From: Chryseobacterium paridis
Lineage (GTDB): Bacteria; Bacteroidota; Bacteroidia; Flavobacteriales; Weeksellaceae
Assembly (NCBI RefSeq): GCF_016595215.1
Contig: NZ_JAENHK010000010.1
Location: 744,001-808,000, forward strand
DNA: 64,000 nucleotides
Direction of reading: 5' to 3'
A program made the position numbers and the translations under genes. Of the stretch, positions 16,582-24,422 are shown one piece after another. The notes under the pieces were generated by a model, which did no database searches, had not been told where the DNA came from, and saw only the letters and a list, made by a program, of their open reading frames with translations. The number at the start of each line of letters is the position of its first letter. Position 1 is the stretch's first letter.

Positions 16582-17040
16582 ATGAAAATAAGTGCAGGCA
16601 TCTTACTATTTAAAAAAGAAAAAAACAATCTGTTTTATTTTTTAGTTCACCCGGGAGGTCCCTTCTGGAAAAACAAAGATAGTGGTGCCTGGTCCATTCC
16701 TAAAGGGGAAATAGAACCGGATGAAGATCCGCTGAAACGTGCGCTCATAGAATTTACAGAAGAAACCGGACAAGTCCTGGAAGGGGAATTTATCGAATTA
16801 TCTCCAATCCGGCAGAAAGGGGGCAAAACAGTATATGCCTGGGCTATAGAAGGGGATATGGAAACCTCACAGCTTTTCAGCAATTCTGTACAGATAGAAT
16901 GGCCGCCAAGATCAGGAAAACATATTGAAATACCAGAAGTGGATCAATGGGAATGGTTTGATGCTGATGAAGCAAAGATTCGTATTAATACAGCACAAAT
17001 AGCTTTGTTATTAGAACTGGAAGAGCTGTTGCAAAAATAA
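16582..17040 (+). CDS. NUDIX hydrolase
   Basis: 152 residues. The Nudix box is GEIEPDEDPLKRALIEFTEE followed by TG: G-x5-E-x7-x-E-x2-E-E-x-G, with Ile where Arg is usual just before the first Glu. The start SAGILLFKKE and the PGGPFWKNKDSGAWSIPKGE run are typical of a bacterial group of predicted NTP pyrophosphohydrolases. Family members hydrolyse nucleoside diphosphates linked to another moiety; the substrate of this subgroup is unknown. It lies 28 bases after aconitase in the same direction and converges with the alkB-like gene 6 bases beyond its end. Confidence 0.92.
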   Translation: MKISAGILLFKKEKNNLFYFLVHPGGPFWKNKDSGAWSIPKGEIEPDEDPLKRALIEFTEETGQVLEGEFIELSPIRQKGGKTVYAWAIEGDMETSQLFSNSVQIEWPPRSGKHIEIPEVDQWEWFDADEAKIRINTAQIALLLELEELLQK

Positions 17041-17046
17041 CCTATA

Positions 17047-17658
17047 TTACAATTCCTTGATCAAACGAAAAGTAAGATTAATCCGGGGTTGCATTGGTTT
17101 TATAGATTTAGCGATCCGATGTTCCCAATGAAGCTGAAGATCACCTTTCATAATTAAAAGAGAACCATGGGAAAGAGGAAGACTGTACTTCAATTGATGA
17201 TCATCCACTTTACGGAAATCAAAATTCCTTACCTGTCCTAAACTTACAGAAGCAATTACAGGCCTGTTACCAAATCTACTATCTCTGTCCCGATGCCACG
17301 CAACAGAATCATTACCGTTTCGGTATAAGTTTAATAATACTGAATTAAATGCATATCCTGAATTTTGTTCTAAACGCTCCTTCAATGCAAGTAACTCAGG
17401 AGTCCATGGATTAACCACAACACGGGTACCACTCAATTGATAAGATTTACCTTCATCTCCATACCATGCGGTCAGACGTGGTGTCAAAACCTCTTTATCG
17501 TACATTTTTTGAGTCGTCTGTATCCATGGAGCGGTTTCCATCAAAAACTCTTTAAGTGTTGTAGCTTCCTGTTCTGATAAAAAATCATCTGTATACTCCA
17601 ATAACTCATGGGGAAACTGATAAGATTCGTCGGCGTCAAATAAACTAAGCTGATCCAT
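17047..17658 (-). CDS. AlkB-like 2-oxoglutarate/Fe(II) dioxygenase
   Basis: 203 residues from ATG 17658 (a GTG 15 bases earlier is possible but less likely). AlkB enzymes repair alkylated bases by oxidative demethylation. Iron ligands are seen in WHRDRD (H-x-D) and the distal His in WEHRI; the 2-oxoglutarate Arg is in PRINLTFR. LNLYRNGNDSVAWHRD and SLGQVRNFDFR are typical of the AlkB/ALKBH2-like subgroup. It sits beside an SOS-type polymerase cassette, which fits a DNA-damage neighbourhood, although it has its own transcription direction and no shared operator was found. Confidence 0.93.
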   Translation of the reverse strand: MDQLSLFDADESYQFPHELLEYTDDFLSEQEATTLKEFLMETAPWIQTTQKMYDKEVLTPRLTAWYGDEGKSYQLSGTRVVVNPWTPELLALKERLEQNSGYAFNSVLLNLYRNGNDSVAWHRDRDSRFGNRPVIASVSLGQVRNFDFRKVDDHQLKYSLPLSHGSLLIMKGDLQLHWEHRIAKSIKPMQPRINLTFRLIKEL

Positions 17659-17676
17659 TATAAGAAATATCACAAA

Positions 17677-17722
17677 AAAATATCCTTCACTGAGTTCTTA
17701 TATTTTCGGTGAAGGATATTAT
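17677..17722 (-). terminator. Hairpin terminator behind the small membrane protein gene
   Basis: TATCCTTCAC (17681-17690) and GTGAAGGATA (17709-17718) form a perfect 10-base stem. Read on the minus strand it is followed by a run of T, so it would end the transcript of the lmo0937-like gene before the alkB-like gene. Confidence 0.75.
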
Positions 17723-17733
17723 TATTTTAAATT

Positions 17734-17916
<183 letters not shown>

Positions 17917-17974
17917 TTAATTGATTTATGTAAATACTAGCATATTTTATGCCTTTTAAATCAAAAAAGAACCT

Positions 17975-18745
17975 TTATTTTTTTGAAAACTTATGATCCA
18001 GTGCTTTTATTTCCTTACGTAACTCCAAGAACATTTCCTTCACATTTTTAGTATCTCCCTCATTTTCAAACTCCTGAACAGAAATACTGCACGCATATTC
18101 CCAGATCTCCAACAGGTCATTTGTAAGGATATCATAAGGTTCATAAAAAGGATTATCAGCAGCTACATGAATTGTATTCTCTTTTCTGCTTTTAAATCTT
18201 TTATAGGTAATCCCATCATTTAACGTGACAAAAACATACGTCTTATCAGGCTTCAGATCCTCTGTTTTTTCAATATACTTTCCGACAATATAAGCGCCAT
18301 CTTTAAAGGGCGGCATCGAATCTCCTTCTACAGGAAAAGCCCGGTATTTCCCATTCGTAAGAAAGGGTAACGAAATATTCTGAAGACTTTCAATATAACC
18401 AGGATCCGTATATCCGGACAGATATCCCATCGACGCTTTCTGAGGAATAATTTCAATGCTGTTATTTCCTGTTTGATCTACCACAACAGGAAGTACAATC
18501 CGGTTATCCGGAAGATTAACGATATCATCTAAAGGATATTTTCTGAGATCTATCGTTACCATCAGATCAATACTTATCCTGTAATATCGCGACATTTTGA
18601 TCAATAACTCTATCGGAGGCTGGGAAGCACCATCTTCATATTTGGCATATCGGCCACGGGTAATAAATAGGTCATCGGCTACCATTTGCTGAGATTTTTT
18701 TAATTGATCTCTCAAATGCCTGATGTTTTCTGCTAAAATTGACAT
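17975..18745 (-). CDS. LexA-like repressor (XRE helix-turn-helix plus S24 peptidase domain)
   Basis: 256 residues. An N-terminal XRE/Cro helix-turn-helix (residues about 5-60, SQQMVADDLFITRGRYAKYE) is followed by a LexA-type self-cleaving domain: cleavage region QKASMGYLSGY, nucleophile Ser in VEGDSMPPFKDG and the Lys in ITYKRF. Such repressors cut themselves when RecA is activated by DNA damage. The gene diverges from a Y-family polymerase and a second DnaE. A short palindrome, TACAA A TTGTA at 18782-18792, lies between the two promoters and is the likely operator. The typical Ala-Gly cleavage pair is not obvious. Confidence 0.9.
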   Translation of the reverse strand: MSILAENIRHLRDQLKKSQQMVADDLFITRGRYAKYEDGASQPPIELLIKMSRYYRISIDLMVTIDLRKYPLDDIVNLPDNRIVLPVVVDQTGNNSIEIIPQKASMGYLSGYTDPGYIESLQNISLPFLTNGKYRAFPVEGDSMPPFKDGAYIVGKYIEKTEDLKPDKTYVFVTLNDGITYKRFKSRKENTIHVAADNPFYEPYDILTNDLLEIWEYACSISVQEFENEGDTKNVKEMFLELRKEIKALDHKFSKK

Positions 18746-18763
18746 TGCTATAAATTATATCAA

Positions 18764-18771
18764 CAAATATA
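18764..18771 (-). promoter_or_regulatory. TAnnTTTG -7 box of the LexA-like gene
   Basis: Minus strand TATATTTG, a full consensus match, 18 bases before the ATG at 18745. Confidence 0.5.
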
Positions 18772-18781
18772 ATCATTTTGA

Positions 18782-18802
18782 TACAAATTGTAACTAATTT
18801 TG
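18782..18802. promoter_or_regulatory. Divergent SOS-type operator and -7 box of the polymerase genes
   Basis: TACAAATTGTA at 18782-18792 is an 11-base palindrome with a single central base, placed between the two divergent -7 boxes. TAATTTTG at 18795-18802 is the plus-strand -7 box, only four bases from the GTG start of the Y-family polymerase, so that message would be leaderless. Binding by the LexA-like protein is inference. Confidence 0.45.
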
Positions 18803-18806
18803 TTCC

Positions 18807-19970
18807 GTGGAACGATCGATTGTACATATGGACCTGGATACATTTTTTGTATCCTGTGAGCGTCTTAATAATTCAGAACTTAACGGAATCCCTCTGATCA
18901 TAGGAGGTGGAGACCGTGGAGTAGTAGCCTCATGTTCCTATGAAGCAAGAAAATTCGGGGTTCGTTCCGCGATGCCTATAAAAATGGCGCTTAAACTTTG
19001 TCCCGATGCTAAAGTGATCCGTGGAGATCATGAATTATATTCCAATCTCTCTCATCTGGTAACAGAAGTGATACAAAGTAAAGTTCCGGTCATGGAGAAG
19101 GCGAGTGTAGATGAGTTTTACCTTGATCTGTCCGGAATGGATCAGTTTTTCGGATGTTATCAGTGGACCAAAGAAATTGCAGCTGCGGTAACCAAAGAAA
19201 CAGGACTTCCGATCAGCTTTGCATTATCGAACAACAAAACCGTTTCAAAAATAGGAAGCGGGGAGTCTAAGCCTGAAGGGAAACTGCAAATAGAACCTCA
19301 GAATATGCAAGGGTTTCTTAACCCTCTATCTATAAGAAAGATTCCAATGGTGGGTAACGCTACCTTTCAGCTTCTTTCAAGAATAGGAATCCGTACCATT
19401 CATACGCTATCTGATATGCCGGTCCTCGTACTGCAACAAATGATCGGAAAAAATGGAATTGAACTATGGAAAAAAGCCAATGGAATTGATGAAAATCCGG
19501 TCATCCCTTATTCAGAAAGAAAATCTATTTCAACAGAAAGGACTTTTTCAAATGACACGATGGATATGGTTTCTTTAAAAGGATTGATATCAGGAATGGC
19601 AGAACAGCTCGCCTATCAACTTCGGAAAGAAAAATGGCTGACATCAACGGTAACCATCAAGATCCGGTATTCCAATTTCGATACGGAAACCAAACAATGT
19701 AAAGTGTCTTATACATCGGCAGATCATACATTATCAAGGGTTGCCCTCGAACTATTTCAAAAAGCCTACACCAGAAGAATGCGTCTTCGCCTGGTGGGTT
19801 TACGCTTTACAGGATTGGTTCACGGAAATCATCAGATGGATCTTTTTGAAGACACCGAAGAACTGATGAACCTTTATCAGTCTATGGATTACATCAAAAA
19901 TCGTTTTGGAGCTCAGGCTGTCGGCAGGGCTTCCGGATTTGATTTAGAAAATAAAAACAGATTACTCTAA
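18807..19970 (+). CDS. dinB: Y-family DNA polymerase (DinB/UmuC/ImuB-like)
   Basis: 387 residues starting at GTG 18807. Translesion polymerase with the metal-binding MDLDTFF at the N-terminus, the SYEARKFGVRSAMP finger motif, and the second catalytic site EKASVDEFYLDLSG. The C-terminal little-finger domain follows. The next Met is inside MDLDTFF and would remove the first beta strand (SIVH), so GTG is favoured. It is followed after 5 bases by a DnaE-type polymerase and diverges from a LexA-like repressor: an SOS mutagenesis cassette like imuA-imuB-dnaE2 in other phyla. Unlike degenerate ImuB proteins, the catalytic acids are kept. Confidence 0.92.
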   Translation: MERSIVHMDLDTFFVSCERLNNSELNGIPLIIGGGDRGVVASCSYEARKFGVRSAMPIKMALKLCPDAKVIRGDHELYSNLSHLVTEVIQSKVPVMEKASVDEFYLDLSGMDQFFGCYQWTKEIAAAVTKETGLPISFALSNNKTVSKIGSGESKPEGKLQIEPQNMQGFLNPLSIRKIPMVGNATFQLLSRIGIRTIHTLSDMPVLVLQQMIGKNGIELWKKANGIDENPVIPYSERKSISTERTFSNDTMDMVSLKGLISGMAEQLAYQLRKEKWLTSTVTIKIRYSNFDTETKQCKVSYTSADHTLSRVALELFQKAYTRRMRLRLVGLRFTGLVHGNHQMDLFEDTEELMNLYQSMDYIKNRFGAQAVGRASGFDLENKNRLL

Positions 19971-19975
19971 AAGCT

Positions 19976-22900
19976 ATGTTTCTCAATTGTCATTCTTTTC
20001 ACAGCCTTCGTTATGGCACACTATCCATCAAAGAACTGGTAAAACAAGCTCAGGAATCAGGAGCCCAGGAATTGGTTTTAACGGATATCAATACCATTAC
20101 CGCCATTTATGACTTTAAAAAAGAATGTGAAGATGCTGGTATAAAACCCATCGCCGGAGTTGAAATAAGGAAAGAGGGCAGGCTTCTGTATGTTGCTATC
20201 GCAAAAGAATTCAGCGGGATTGGAGAGATCAACCAAATGATTACGGATTATAACTGCAATGGAAAGGACCTTACGGAAGCCGCTCCGCAATTTGCCAATG
20301 TATTTGTGATATATCCCAAAGAAAATATTCCTGAAACACTTAGAGAAAATGAGTTTATAGGGATCCGGGAGGAAGAATTGACACTTCTTATCCGTACCGA
20401 ATACCAGAACCTCATCCATAAAATGGTGGTTCTGCATCCGATAACATTCGCCACCAAAAAGGATTATAACCTGCACTATATTCTGCGAGCCATAGATAAC
20501 AATACACTCCTCAGTAAACTCACTGAAGATGAAACCTGTCATAAAACGGAATATTTCAAACGGGAACGAAGTCTCCGTGATGCTTTTTATCAGTATCCAG
20601 AAATTATTAAAAATACACAGCATATCCTCAATACCTGTCATTTTGAATTTTCCTACAGAAATCAGATCAAAAATAAACAACACTATACCAGATCTAAAGA
20701 AGGAGATCTACGAATGCTCACTAAATTGGCTTATCTGGGATTAAAAAAACGCTATGGCTTAGATCATGAAATTGCCAGAGCAAGGGTTGAAAAAGAACTC
20801 CAGGTAATTGATCATTTAAATTTCAGTTCTTATTTCTTGATCGTCTGGGATATCATCAGATACAGCAACAGAATGGGATTTATGCATGTAGGACGAGGAA
20901 GTGGAGCCAACAGTATTGTAAGTTTTTGTTTAGAAATTACAGATATCTGCCCGCTGGAACTGGATCTGTATTTTGAACGTTTCCTCAATCTAAATAGGAA
21001 GACTCCACCAGACTTTGATATCGACTGGAGCTGGCAGGAAAGGGATGCTATTCTACAGTATATCTTTGATCGCTATGGAAAAGAACATGTAGCATTCTGC
21101 GGAACGAATGTTGAATTTAAGTACAAATCGATATTGCGTGAAGTAGGAAAAGTTTTTGGTCTGCCAAAAGAAGAACTGGATGAGCTGACCAACCAACGGA
21201 TGGAACTGCATGATAAAAATCTGGTTGTAGAACATGTTCATAAATATGGTAAATTATTAGAAAAATTCCCTAATCAAAGGAGTATGCATGCTTGCGGAAT
21301 TCTGATTTCGGAAGAACCTATTACCCATTTTACAGCACTTGAGATGCCCCCAAAAGGATTTCCTATTGTCCAGTTCGATATGAATGTGGCTGAAGATATC
21401 GGTTTTGAAAAGTTTGACATTCTTTCCCAAAGAGGTTTAGGAACCATTAATGATACCGTTAAGCTGATCAAAAAAACAAGGAATATAGAAATCGATATCC
21501 GGGACACTTTCATTTCTAAAGATGAAGAAGTATGCAATGAATACCTGGCACAAGGCAGAACAATAGGTTGTTTTTATATTGAGAGTCCTGCCATGCGAGG
21601 GCTTTTGCGAAGGCTGAAATGTGATAATTATAAAATTTTAGTAGCTGCGTCCTCTATCATCAGACCCGGGGTTGCCCAAAGTGGAATGATGCGAGAATAC
21701 ATCTTCCGGCATAATCATCCTGATCAGTTTGAATATTTTCATTCCGTATTTGAAGAGCATCTGAAAGAAACCTATGGGATCATGGTCTATCAGGAGGATG
21801 TGATCAAAATCTCCCAGTATTTTGGAGGATTATCATTAGCGGATGGAGATATTCTCCGAAGAGCGATGAGTGGAAAAGGCCGTTCCATTGAAAAGCTTCA
21901 GGAAGTAAAAGCAAATTTTTTTGAATCTTGTAAAAGAAAAGGACATTCATTAGAACTGACTGCTGAAGCATACCGCCAGATCGAATCGTTTGCCGGATAT
22001 TCTTTCTGTAAAGCCCATTCCGCTTCCTATGCAGTAGAAAGTTATCAGAGTTTATATCTGAAAGTATATTATCCCCTTGAGTTTATGGTTTCTGTGATCA
22101 ATAATATGGGTGGATTTTACCGTACTGAGGTGTACATTCATGAAACCAAAATGTCCGGGGGAATTGTCTGCAATCCTTGTGTTAACGCCAGTGATTTTCA
22201 AACCACATTACATGGAAAGGAAATCTATCTTGGTTTTATGCATTTGCAGGGGCTTGAAACCAGAATTGCTCATTTTATCATTGAAGAAAGAATCAGAAAT
22301 GGAGATTACCAATCTTTGGAAGATTTTATCCGCAGAGTACCTATCGGAATAGAAACCGTACAGATTCTCATTTTCATCGGAGCTTTCCGGTTCACAGGAA
22401 AACAAAAAAATGAATTGCTGGTAGAAGCCAGAATGCTTTTGGTCAATTTCAAACCAGAGAATAGGGGACTCATGCTCATTGAAGAACCTGTTAAGGAATA
22501 TAAGCTTCCTCAATTGAAACGGGAAACTTTTGAAGATGCCTTCGACGAAATTGAAATCCTCGGATTCACCGTTTCATGTAGCCCTTTTGATTTGCTACAG
22601 ATTAAATACAGGGGTTCTGTTTTCGTAAAAGACCTTTTACAGCATCATAAAAAAGAGGTAAAAATGCTGGCTTATCTGATCTCCAGAAAACATGTTCCAA
22701 CCAAAAAAGGGACGATGTATTTCGGAACCTGGATCGATGTGAACGGGGATTATTTCGATACCGCTCATTTTCCGGACAGCCTTGAAAAGTACAATTTTCA
22801 GGGAGGAGGATGCTATTTATTGCTGGGAACTGTAGAAGTTGATTTTCATTTTCCAACCATCACAGTTGCTAAAATGGCTAAAATGCCCTTCATTCCGGAT

Positions 22901-23032
22901 CCGAGATACGCTTACGATAAGGATAAACAATACGACATCCATCGCCAGATCAAAGAAGATGTAAGCATGACCAACAGACCTCCTTACCCGCAGGCTCATG
23001 AAATCGGATTACCCAGAAATAGGCTGAAATAA
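19976..23032 (+). CDS. DNA polymerase III alpha subunit, DnaE2-like (error-prone)
   Basis: 1018 residues, shorter than a replicative DnaE. Order: N-terminal PHP domain, polymerase core with HVGRGSGANSIVSF, catalytic PPDFDIDW (two Asp) and EKFDILSQRGLGTI, and a C-terminal OB-type region. The PHP motifs are altered: HSFHSLRYG in place of the usual HxH start and LTDINT where TDHG is usual, so metal-dependent proofreading there is probably lost. It follows the Y-family polymerase by 5 bases behind a LexA-like repressor, which supports a role in damage-induced mutagenesis in place of bulk replication. Confidence 0.92.
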   Translation: MFLNCHSFHSLRYGTLSIKELVKQAQESGAQELVLTDINTITAIYDFKKECEDAGIKPIAGVEIRKEGRLLYVAIAKEFSGIGEINQMITDYNCNGKDLTEAAPQFANVFVIYPKENIPETLRENEFIGIREEELTLLIRTEYQNLIHKMVVLHPITFATKKDYNLHYILRAIDNNTLLSKLTEDETCHKTEYFKRERSLRDAFYQYPEIIKNTQHILNTCHFEFSYRNQIKNKQHYTRSKEGDLRMLTKLAYLGLKKRYGLDHEIARARVEKELQVIDHLNFSSYFLIVWDIIRYSNRMGFMHVGRGSGANSIVSFCLEITDICPLELDLYFERFLNLNRKTPPDFDIDWSWQERDAILQYIFDRYGKEHVAFCGTNVEFKYKSILREVGKVFGLPKEELDELTNQRMELHDKNLVVEHVHKYGKLLEKFPNQRSMHACGILISEEPITHFTALEMPPKGFPIVQFDMNVAEDIGFEKFDILSQRGLGTINDTVKLIKKTRNIEIDIRDTFISKDEEVCNEYLAQGRTIGCFYIESPAMRGLLRRLKCDNYKILVAASSIIRPGVAQSGMMREYIFRHNHPDQFEYFHSVFEEHLKETYGIMVYQEDVIKISQYFGGLSLADGDILRRAMSGKGRSIEKLQEVKANFFESCKRKGHSLELTAEAYRQIESFAGYSFCKAHSASYAVESYQSLYLKVYYPLEFMVSVINNMGGFYRTEVYIHETKMSGGIVCNPCVNASDFQTTLHGKEIYLGFMHLQGLETRIAHFIIEERIRNGDYQSLEDFIRRVPIGIETVQILIFIGAFRFTGKQKNELLVEARMLLVNFKPENRGLMLIEEPVKEYKLPQLKRETFEDAFDEIEILGFTVSCSPFDLLQIKYRGSVFVKDLLQHHKKEVKMLAYLISRKHVPTKKGTMYFGTWIDVNGDYFDTAHFPDSLEKYNFQGGGCYLLLGTVEVDFHFPTITVAKMAKMPFIPDPRYAYDKDKQYDIHRQIKEDVSMTNRPPYPQAHEIGLPRNRLK

Positions 23033-23036
23033 ATAC

Positions 23037-23852
23037 CTATTTCTTTTTATATGGCAGATTCCAAATCACATCGGCTGCCAGATAATGAACTCCTCCTTTG
23101 TGAATACTGTGACTCCCTCTTATAAGATCATCCATATACCCAATATCCACCGTGAAAGGTGAATTCGGAATATTGAACATATAATAGGCAGCAATACGCA
23201 TTTCCCTATATCCAAAAGGTGTCCATTCAGGCTCCGGTTCATTCAGGTAGCTTGTAGAAAATAATCCTTCTACACTTAATGCCAGCTTCTGGTTATTTTC
23301 TGATGGCAGGTTATAGGTGACCTGGCTTTTAATCCGCGTTCTTAATTGAAAATTCTCTTCCACGTTATGGAAGTCAGGATCAAAAAACTTTCTGAATTCC
23401 TGTCGGACTGTATTTTTCAGTTTCCATCTTTCTCCTAAGTTAAAAGTATATGCATATCTGCCGTAAATTCTGAATTCCTGCTCTGTGCCTTCTTTTTCAT
23501 ACGGTGAAACCTCATCATATTGAGGCTGACGACGGTAACTCAATGCATAACTATACTGTTGATGAGGAGCAAAAGAATGATATACCTCGTGGTTCAGTAC
23601 CAGAATCGCTTGTTTCGAAAATAAATTATCCTGATCCTGTTCACTTTTACGACCGATTGCTACATAAGTTAAAGCTTGTTTATTCCCCAATGAATCCAAC
23701 TGACGTCGGACACCAAATGCCCCCCAGAAAGCCGTATTCGCTTCTCCCAATCCGGGAGGGCTGATCTGGGCTTGTAAAAAACCTCCCAATAACAATAAGA
23801 CTCCGGTAATTTTTCCTAATCTAAACGATCGTACACATAAAACATTCTCCAT
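23037..23852 (-). CDS. DUF2490 domain-containing exported protein
   Basis: 271 residues with a hydrophobic signal region (ITGVLLLLGGFLQAQ) and a mature part rich in alternating aromatic strands, consistent with an outer-membrane or surface beta-barrel. GFLQAQISPPGLGEANTAFW and the closing GGVHYLAADVIWNLPYK match the DUF2490 family, found mostly in Bacteroidota and of unknown function. It converges with the dnaE2-like gene with only 4 bases between the stops and no clear partner gene. Confidence 0.88.
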   Translation of the reverse strand: MENVLCVRSFRLGKITGVLLLLGGFLQAQISPPGLGEANTAFWGAFGVRRQLDSLGNKQALTYVAIGRKSEQDQDNLFSKQAILVLNHEVYHSFAPHQQYSYALSYRRQPQYDEVSPYEKEGTEQEFRIYGRYAYTFNLGERWKLKNTVRQEFRKFFDPDFHNVEENFQLRTRIKSQVTYNLPSENNQKLALSVEGLFSTSYLNEPEPEWTPFGYREMRIAAYYMFNIPNSPFTVDIGYMDDLIRGSHSIHKGGVHYLAADVIWNLPYKKK

Positions 23853-24040
23853 TGTTCCAAATTTAAAAGCTTTCCAGCTTTGATTATTATCTAAATATTT
23901 TTTAAAGTGTCGAAAATCGGGACAAAATCTGGAAGAATTCTGGAATCCATTTGCTATACATTTTTACTAGTCCACCAAATTAATAGACTAATATGATTTA
24001 TCTCATGTCCCTACTTGATTAAGATTTGTGAATAATTAAA

Positions 24041-24048
24041 TACTTTTG
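24041..24048 (+). promoter_or_regulatory. TAnnTTTG promoter of the SusC/SusD operon leader
   Basis: TACTTTTG matches the -7 consensus, with a TTG at 24015-24017 at suitable spacing for the -33 element. It places the start of transcription near 24053, upstream of the short reading frame at 24079, so the SusC message would carry a leader of about 370 bases. Confidence 0.55.
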
Positions 24049-24078
24049 ACCCAGTTAAAAAAAATAAACTTTATTCTC

Positions 24079-24237
24079 ATGAATAAAACTTCATCACAGT
24101 CTTACTTACACACTCTTATGACAACTGGATCTATTCAAAATGAATATGGTGCAGATACTTGTCTTTCACAACATGATCTTACTTTACAGTATATGTGTTT
24201 TGATTTTATGATGTGCCATATGATGATGAAGGCATAA
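24079..24237 (+). CDS. Possible Met/Cys-rich leader peptide upstream of SusC
   Basis: 52 codons from ATG 24079, starting MNKTSSQSYLHTLMTTG and ending MCFDFMMCHMMMKA. Seven of the last 14 residues are Met and two are Cys, which is far from chance composition. It lies between a good promoter and the SusC start, about 185 bases before it, and no other gene could use that promoter. A translated leader sensing Met (or Met/Cys) supply is one explanation; a small metal-binding peptide is another. No SAM riboswitch core was recognised in 24238-24422, which holds only short C-rich and G-rich stretches (ACCTCCTG, GGAGGGAAG). Whether it is translated is unproven. Confidence 0.45.
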   Translation: MNKTSSQSYLHTLMTTGSIQNEYGADTCLSQHDLTLQYMCFDFMMCHMMMKA

Positions 24238-24422
24238 CACTCCCTTACTGTAGAAATTAAACCCCTAATAATTAAAGGTTTTTAAAACAGGGATACCTCC
24301 TGCATATTTCAATTTTTCTCTGATAAACCTTCCTGAAAAGGAGGGAAGAGGATTATTATTTCTTACCCGGAAATAACAGTAAGCTCATATTTCATTTTAA
24401 ACTCTACTAAAATTAATATATA

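Noticed and set aside
20078..20683. 201-codon minus-strand frame within the dnaE2-like gene
   Set aside because: Fully inside a conserved coding region on the other strand; composition is that of an antisense shadow.
24238..24422. SAM or other known riboswitch before SusC
   Set aside because: No conserved riboswitch core could be matched by eye; only short C-rich and G-rich stretches are seen.
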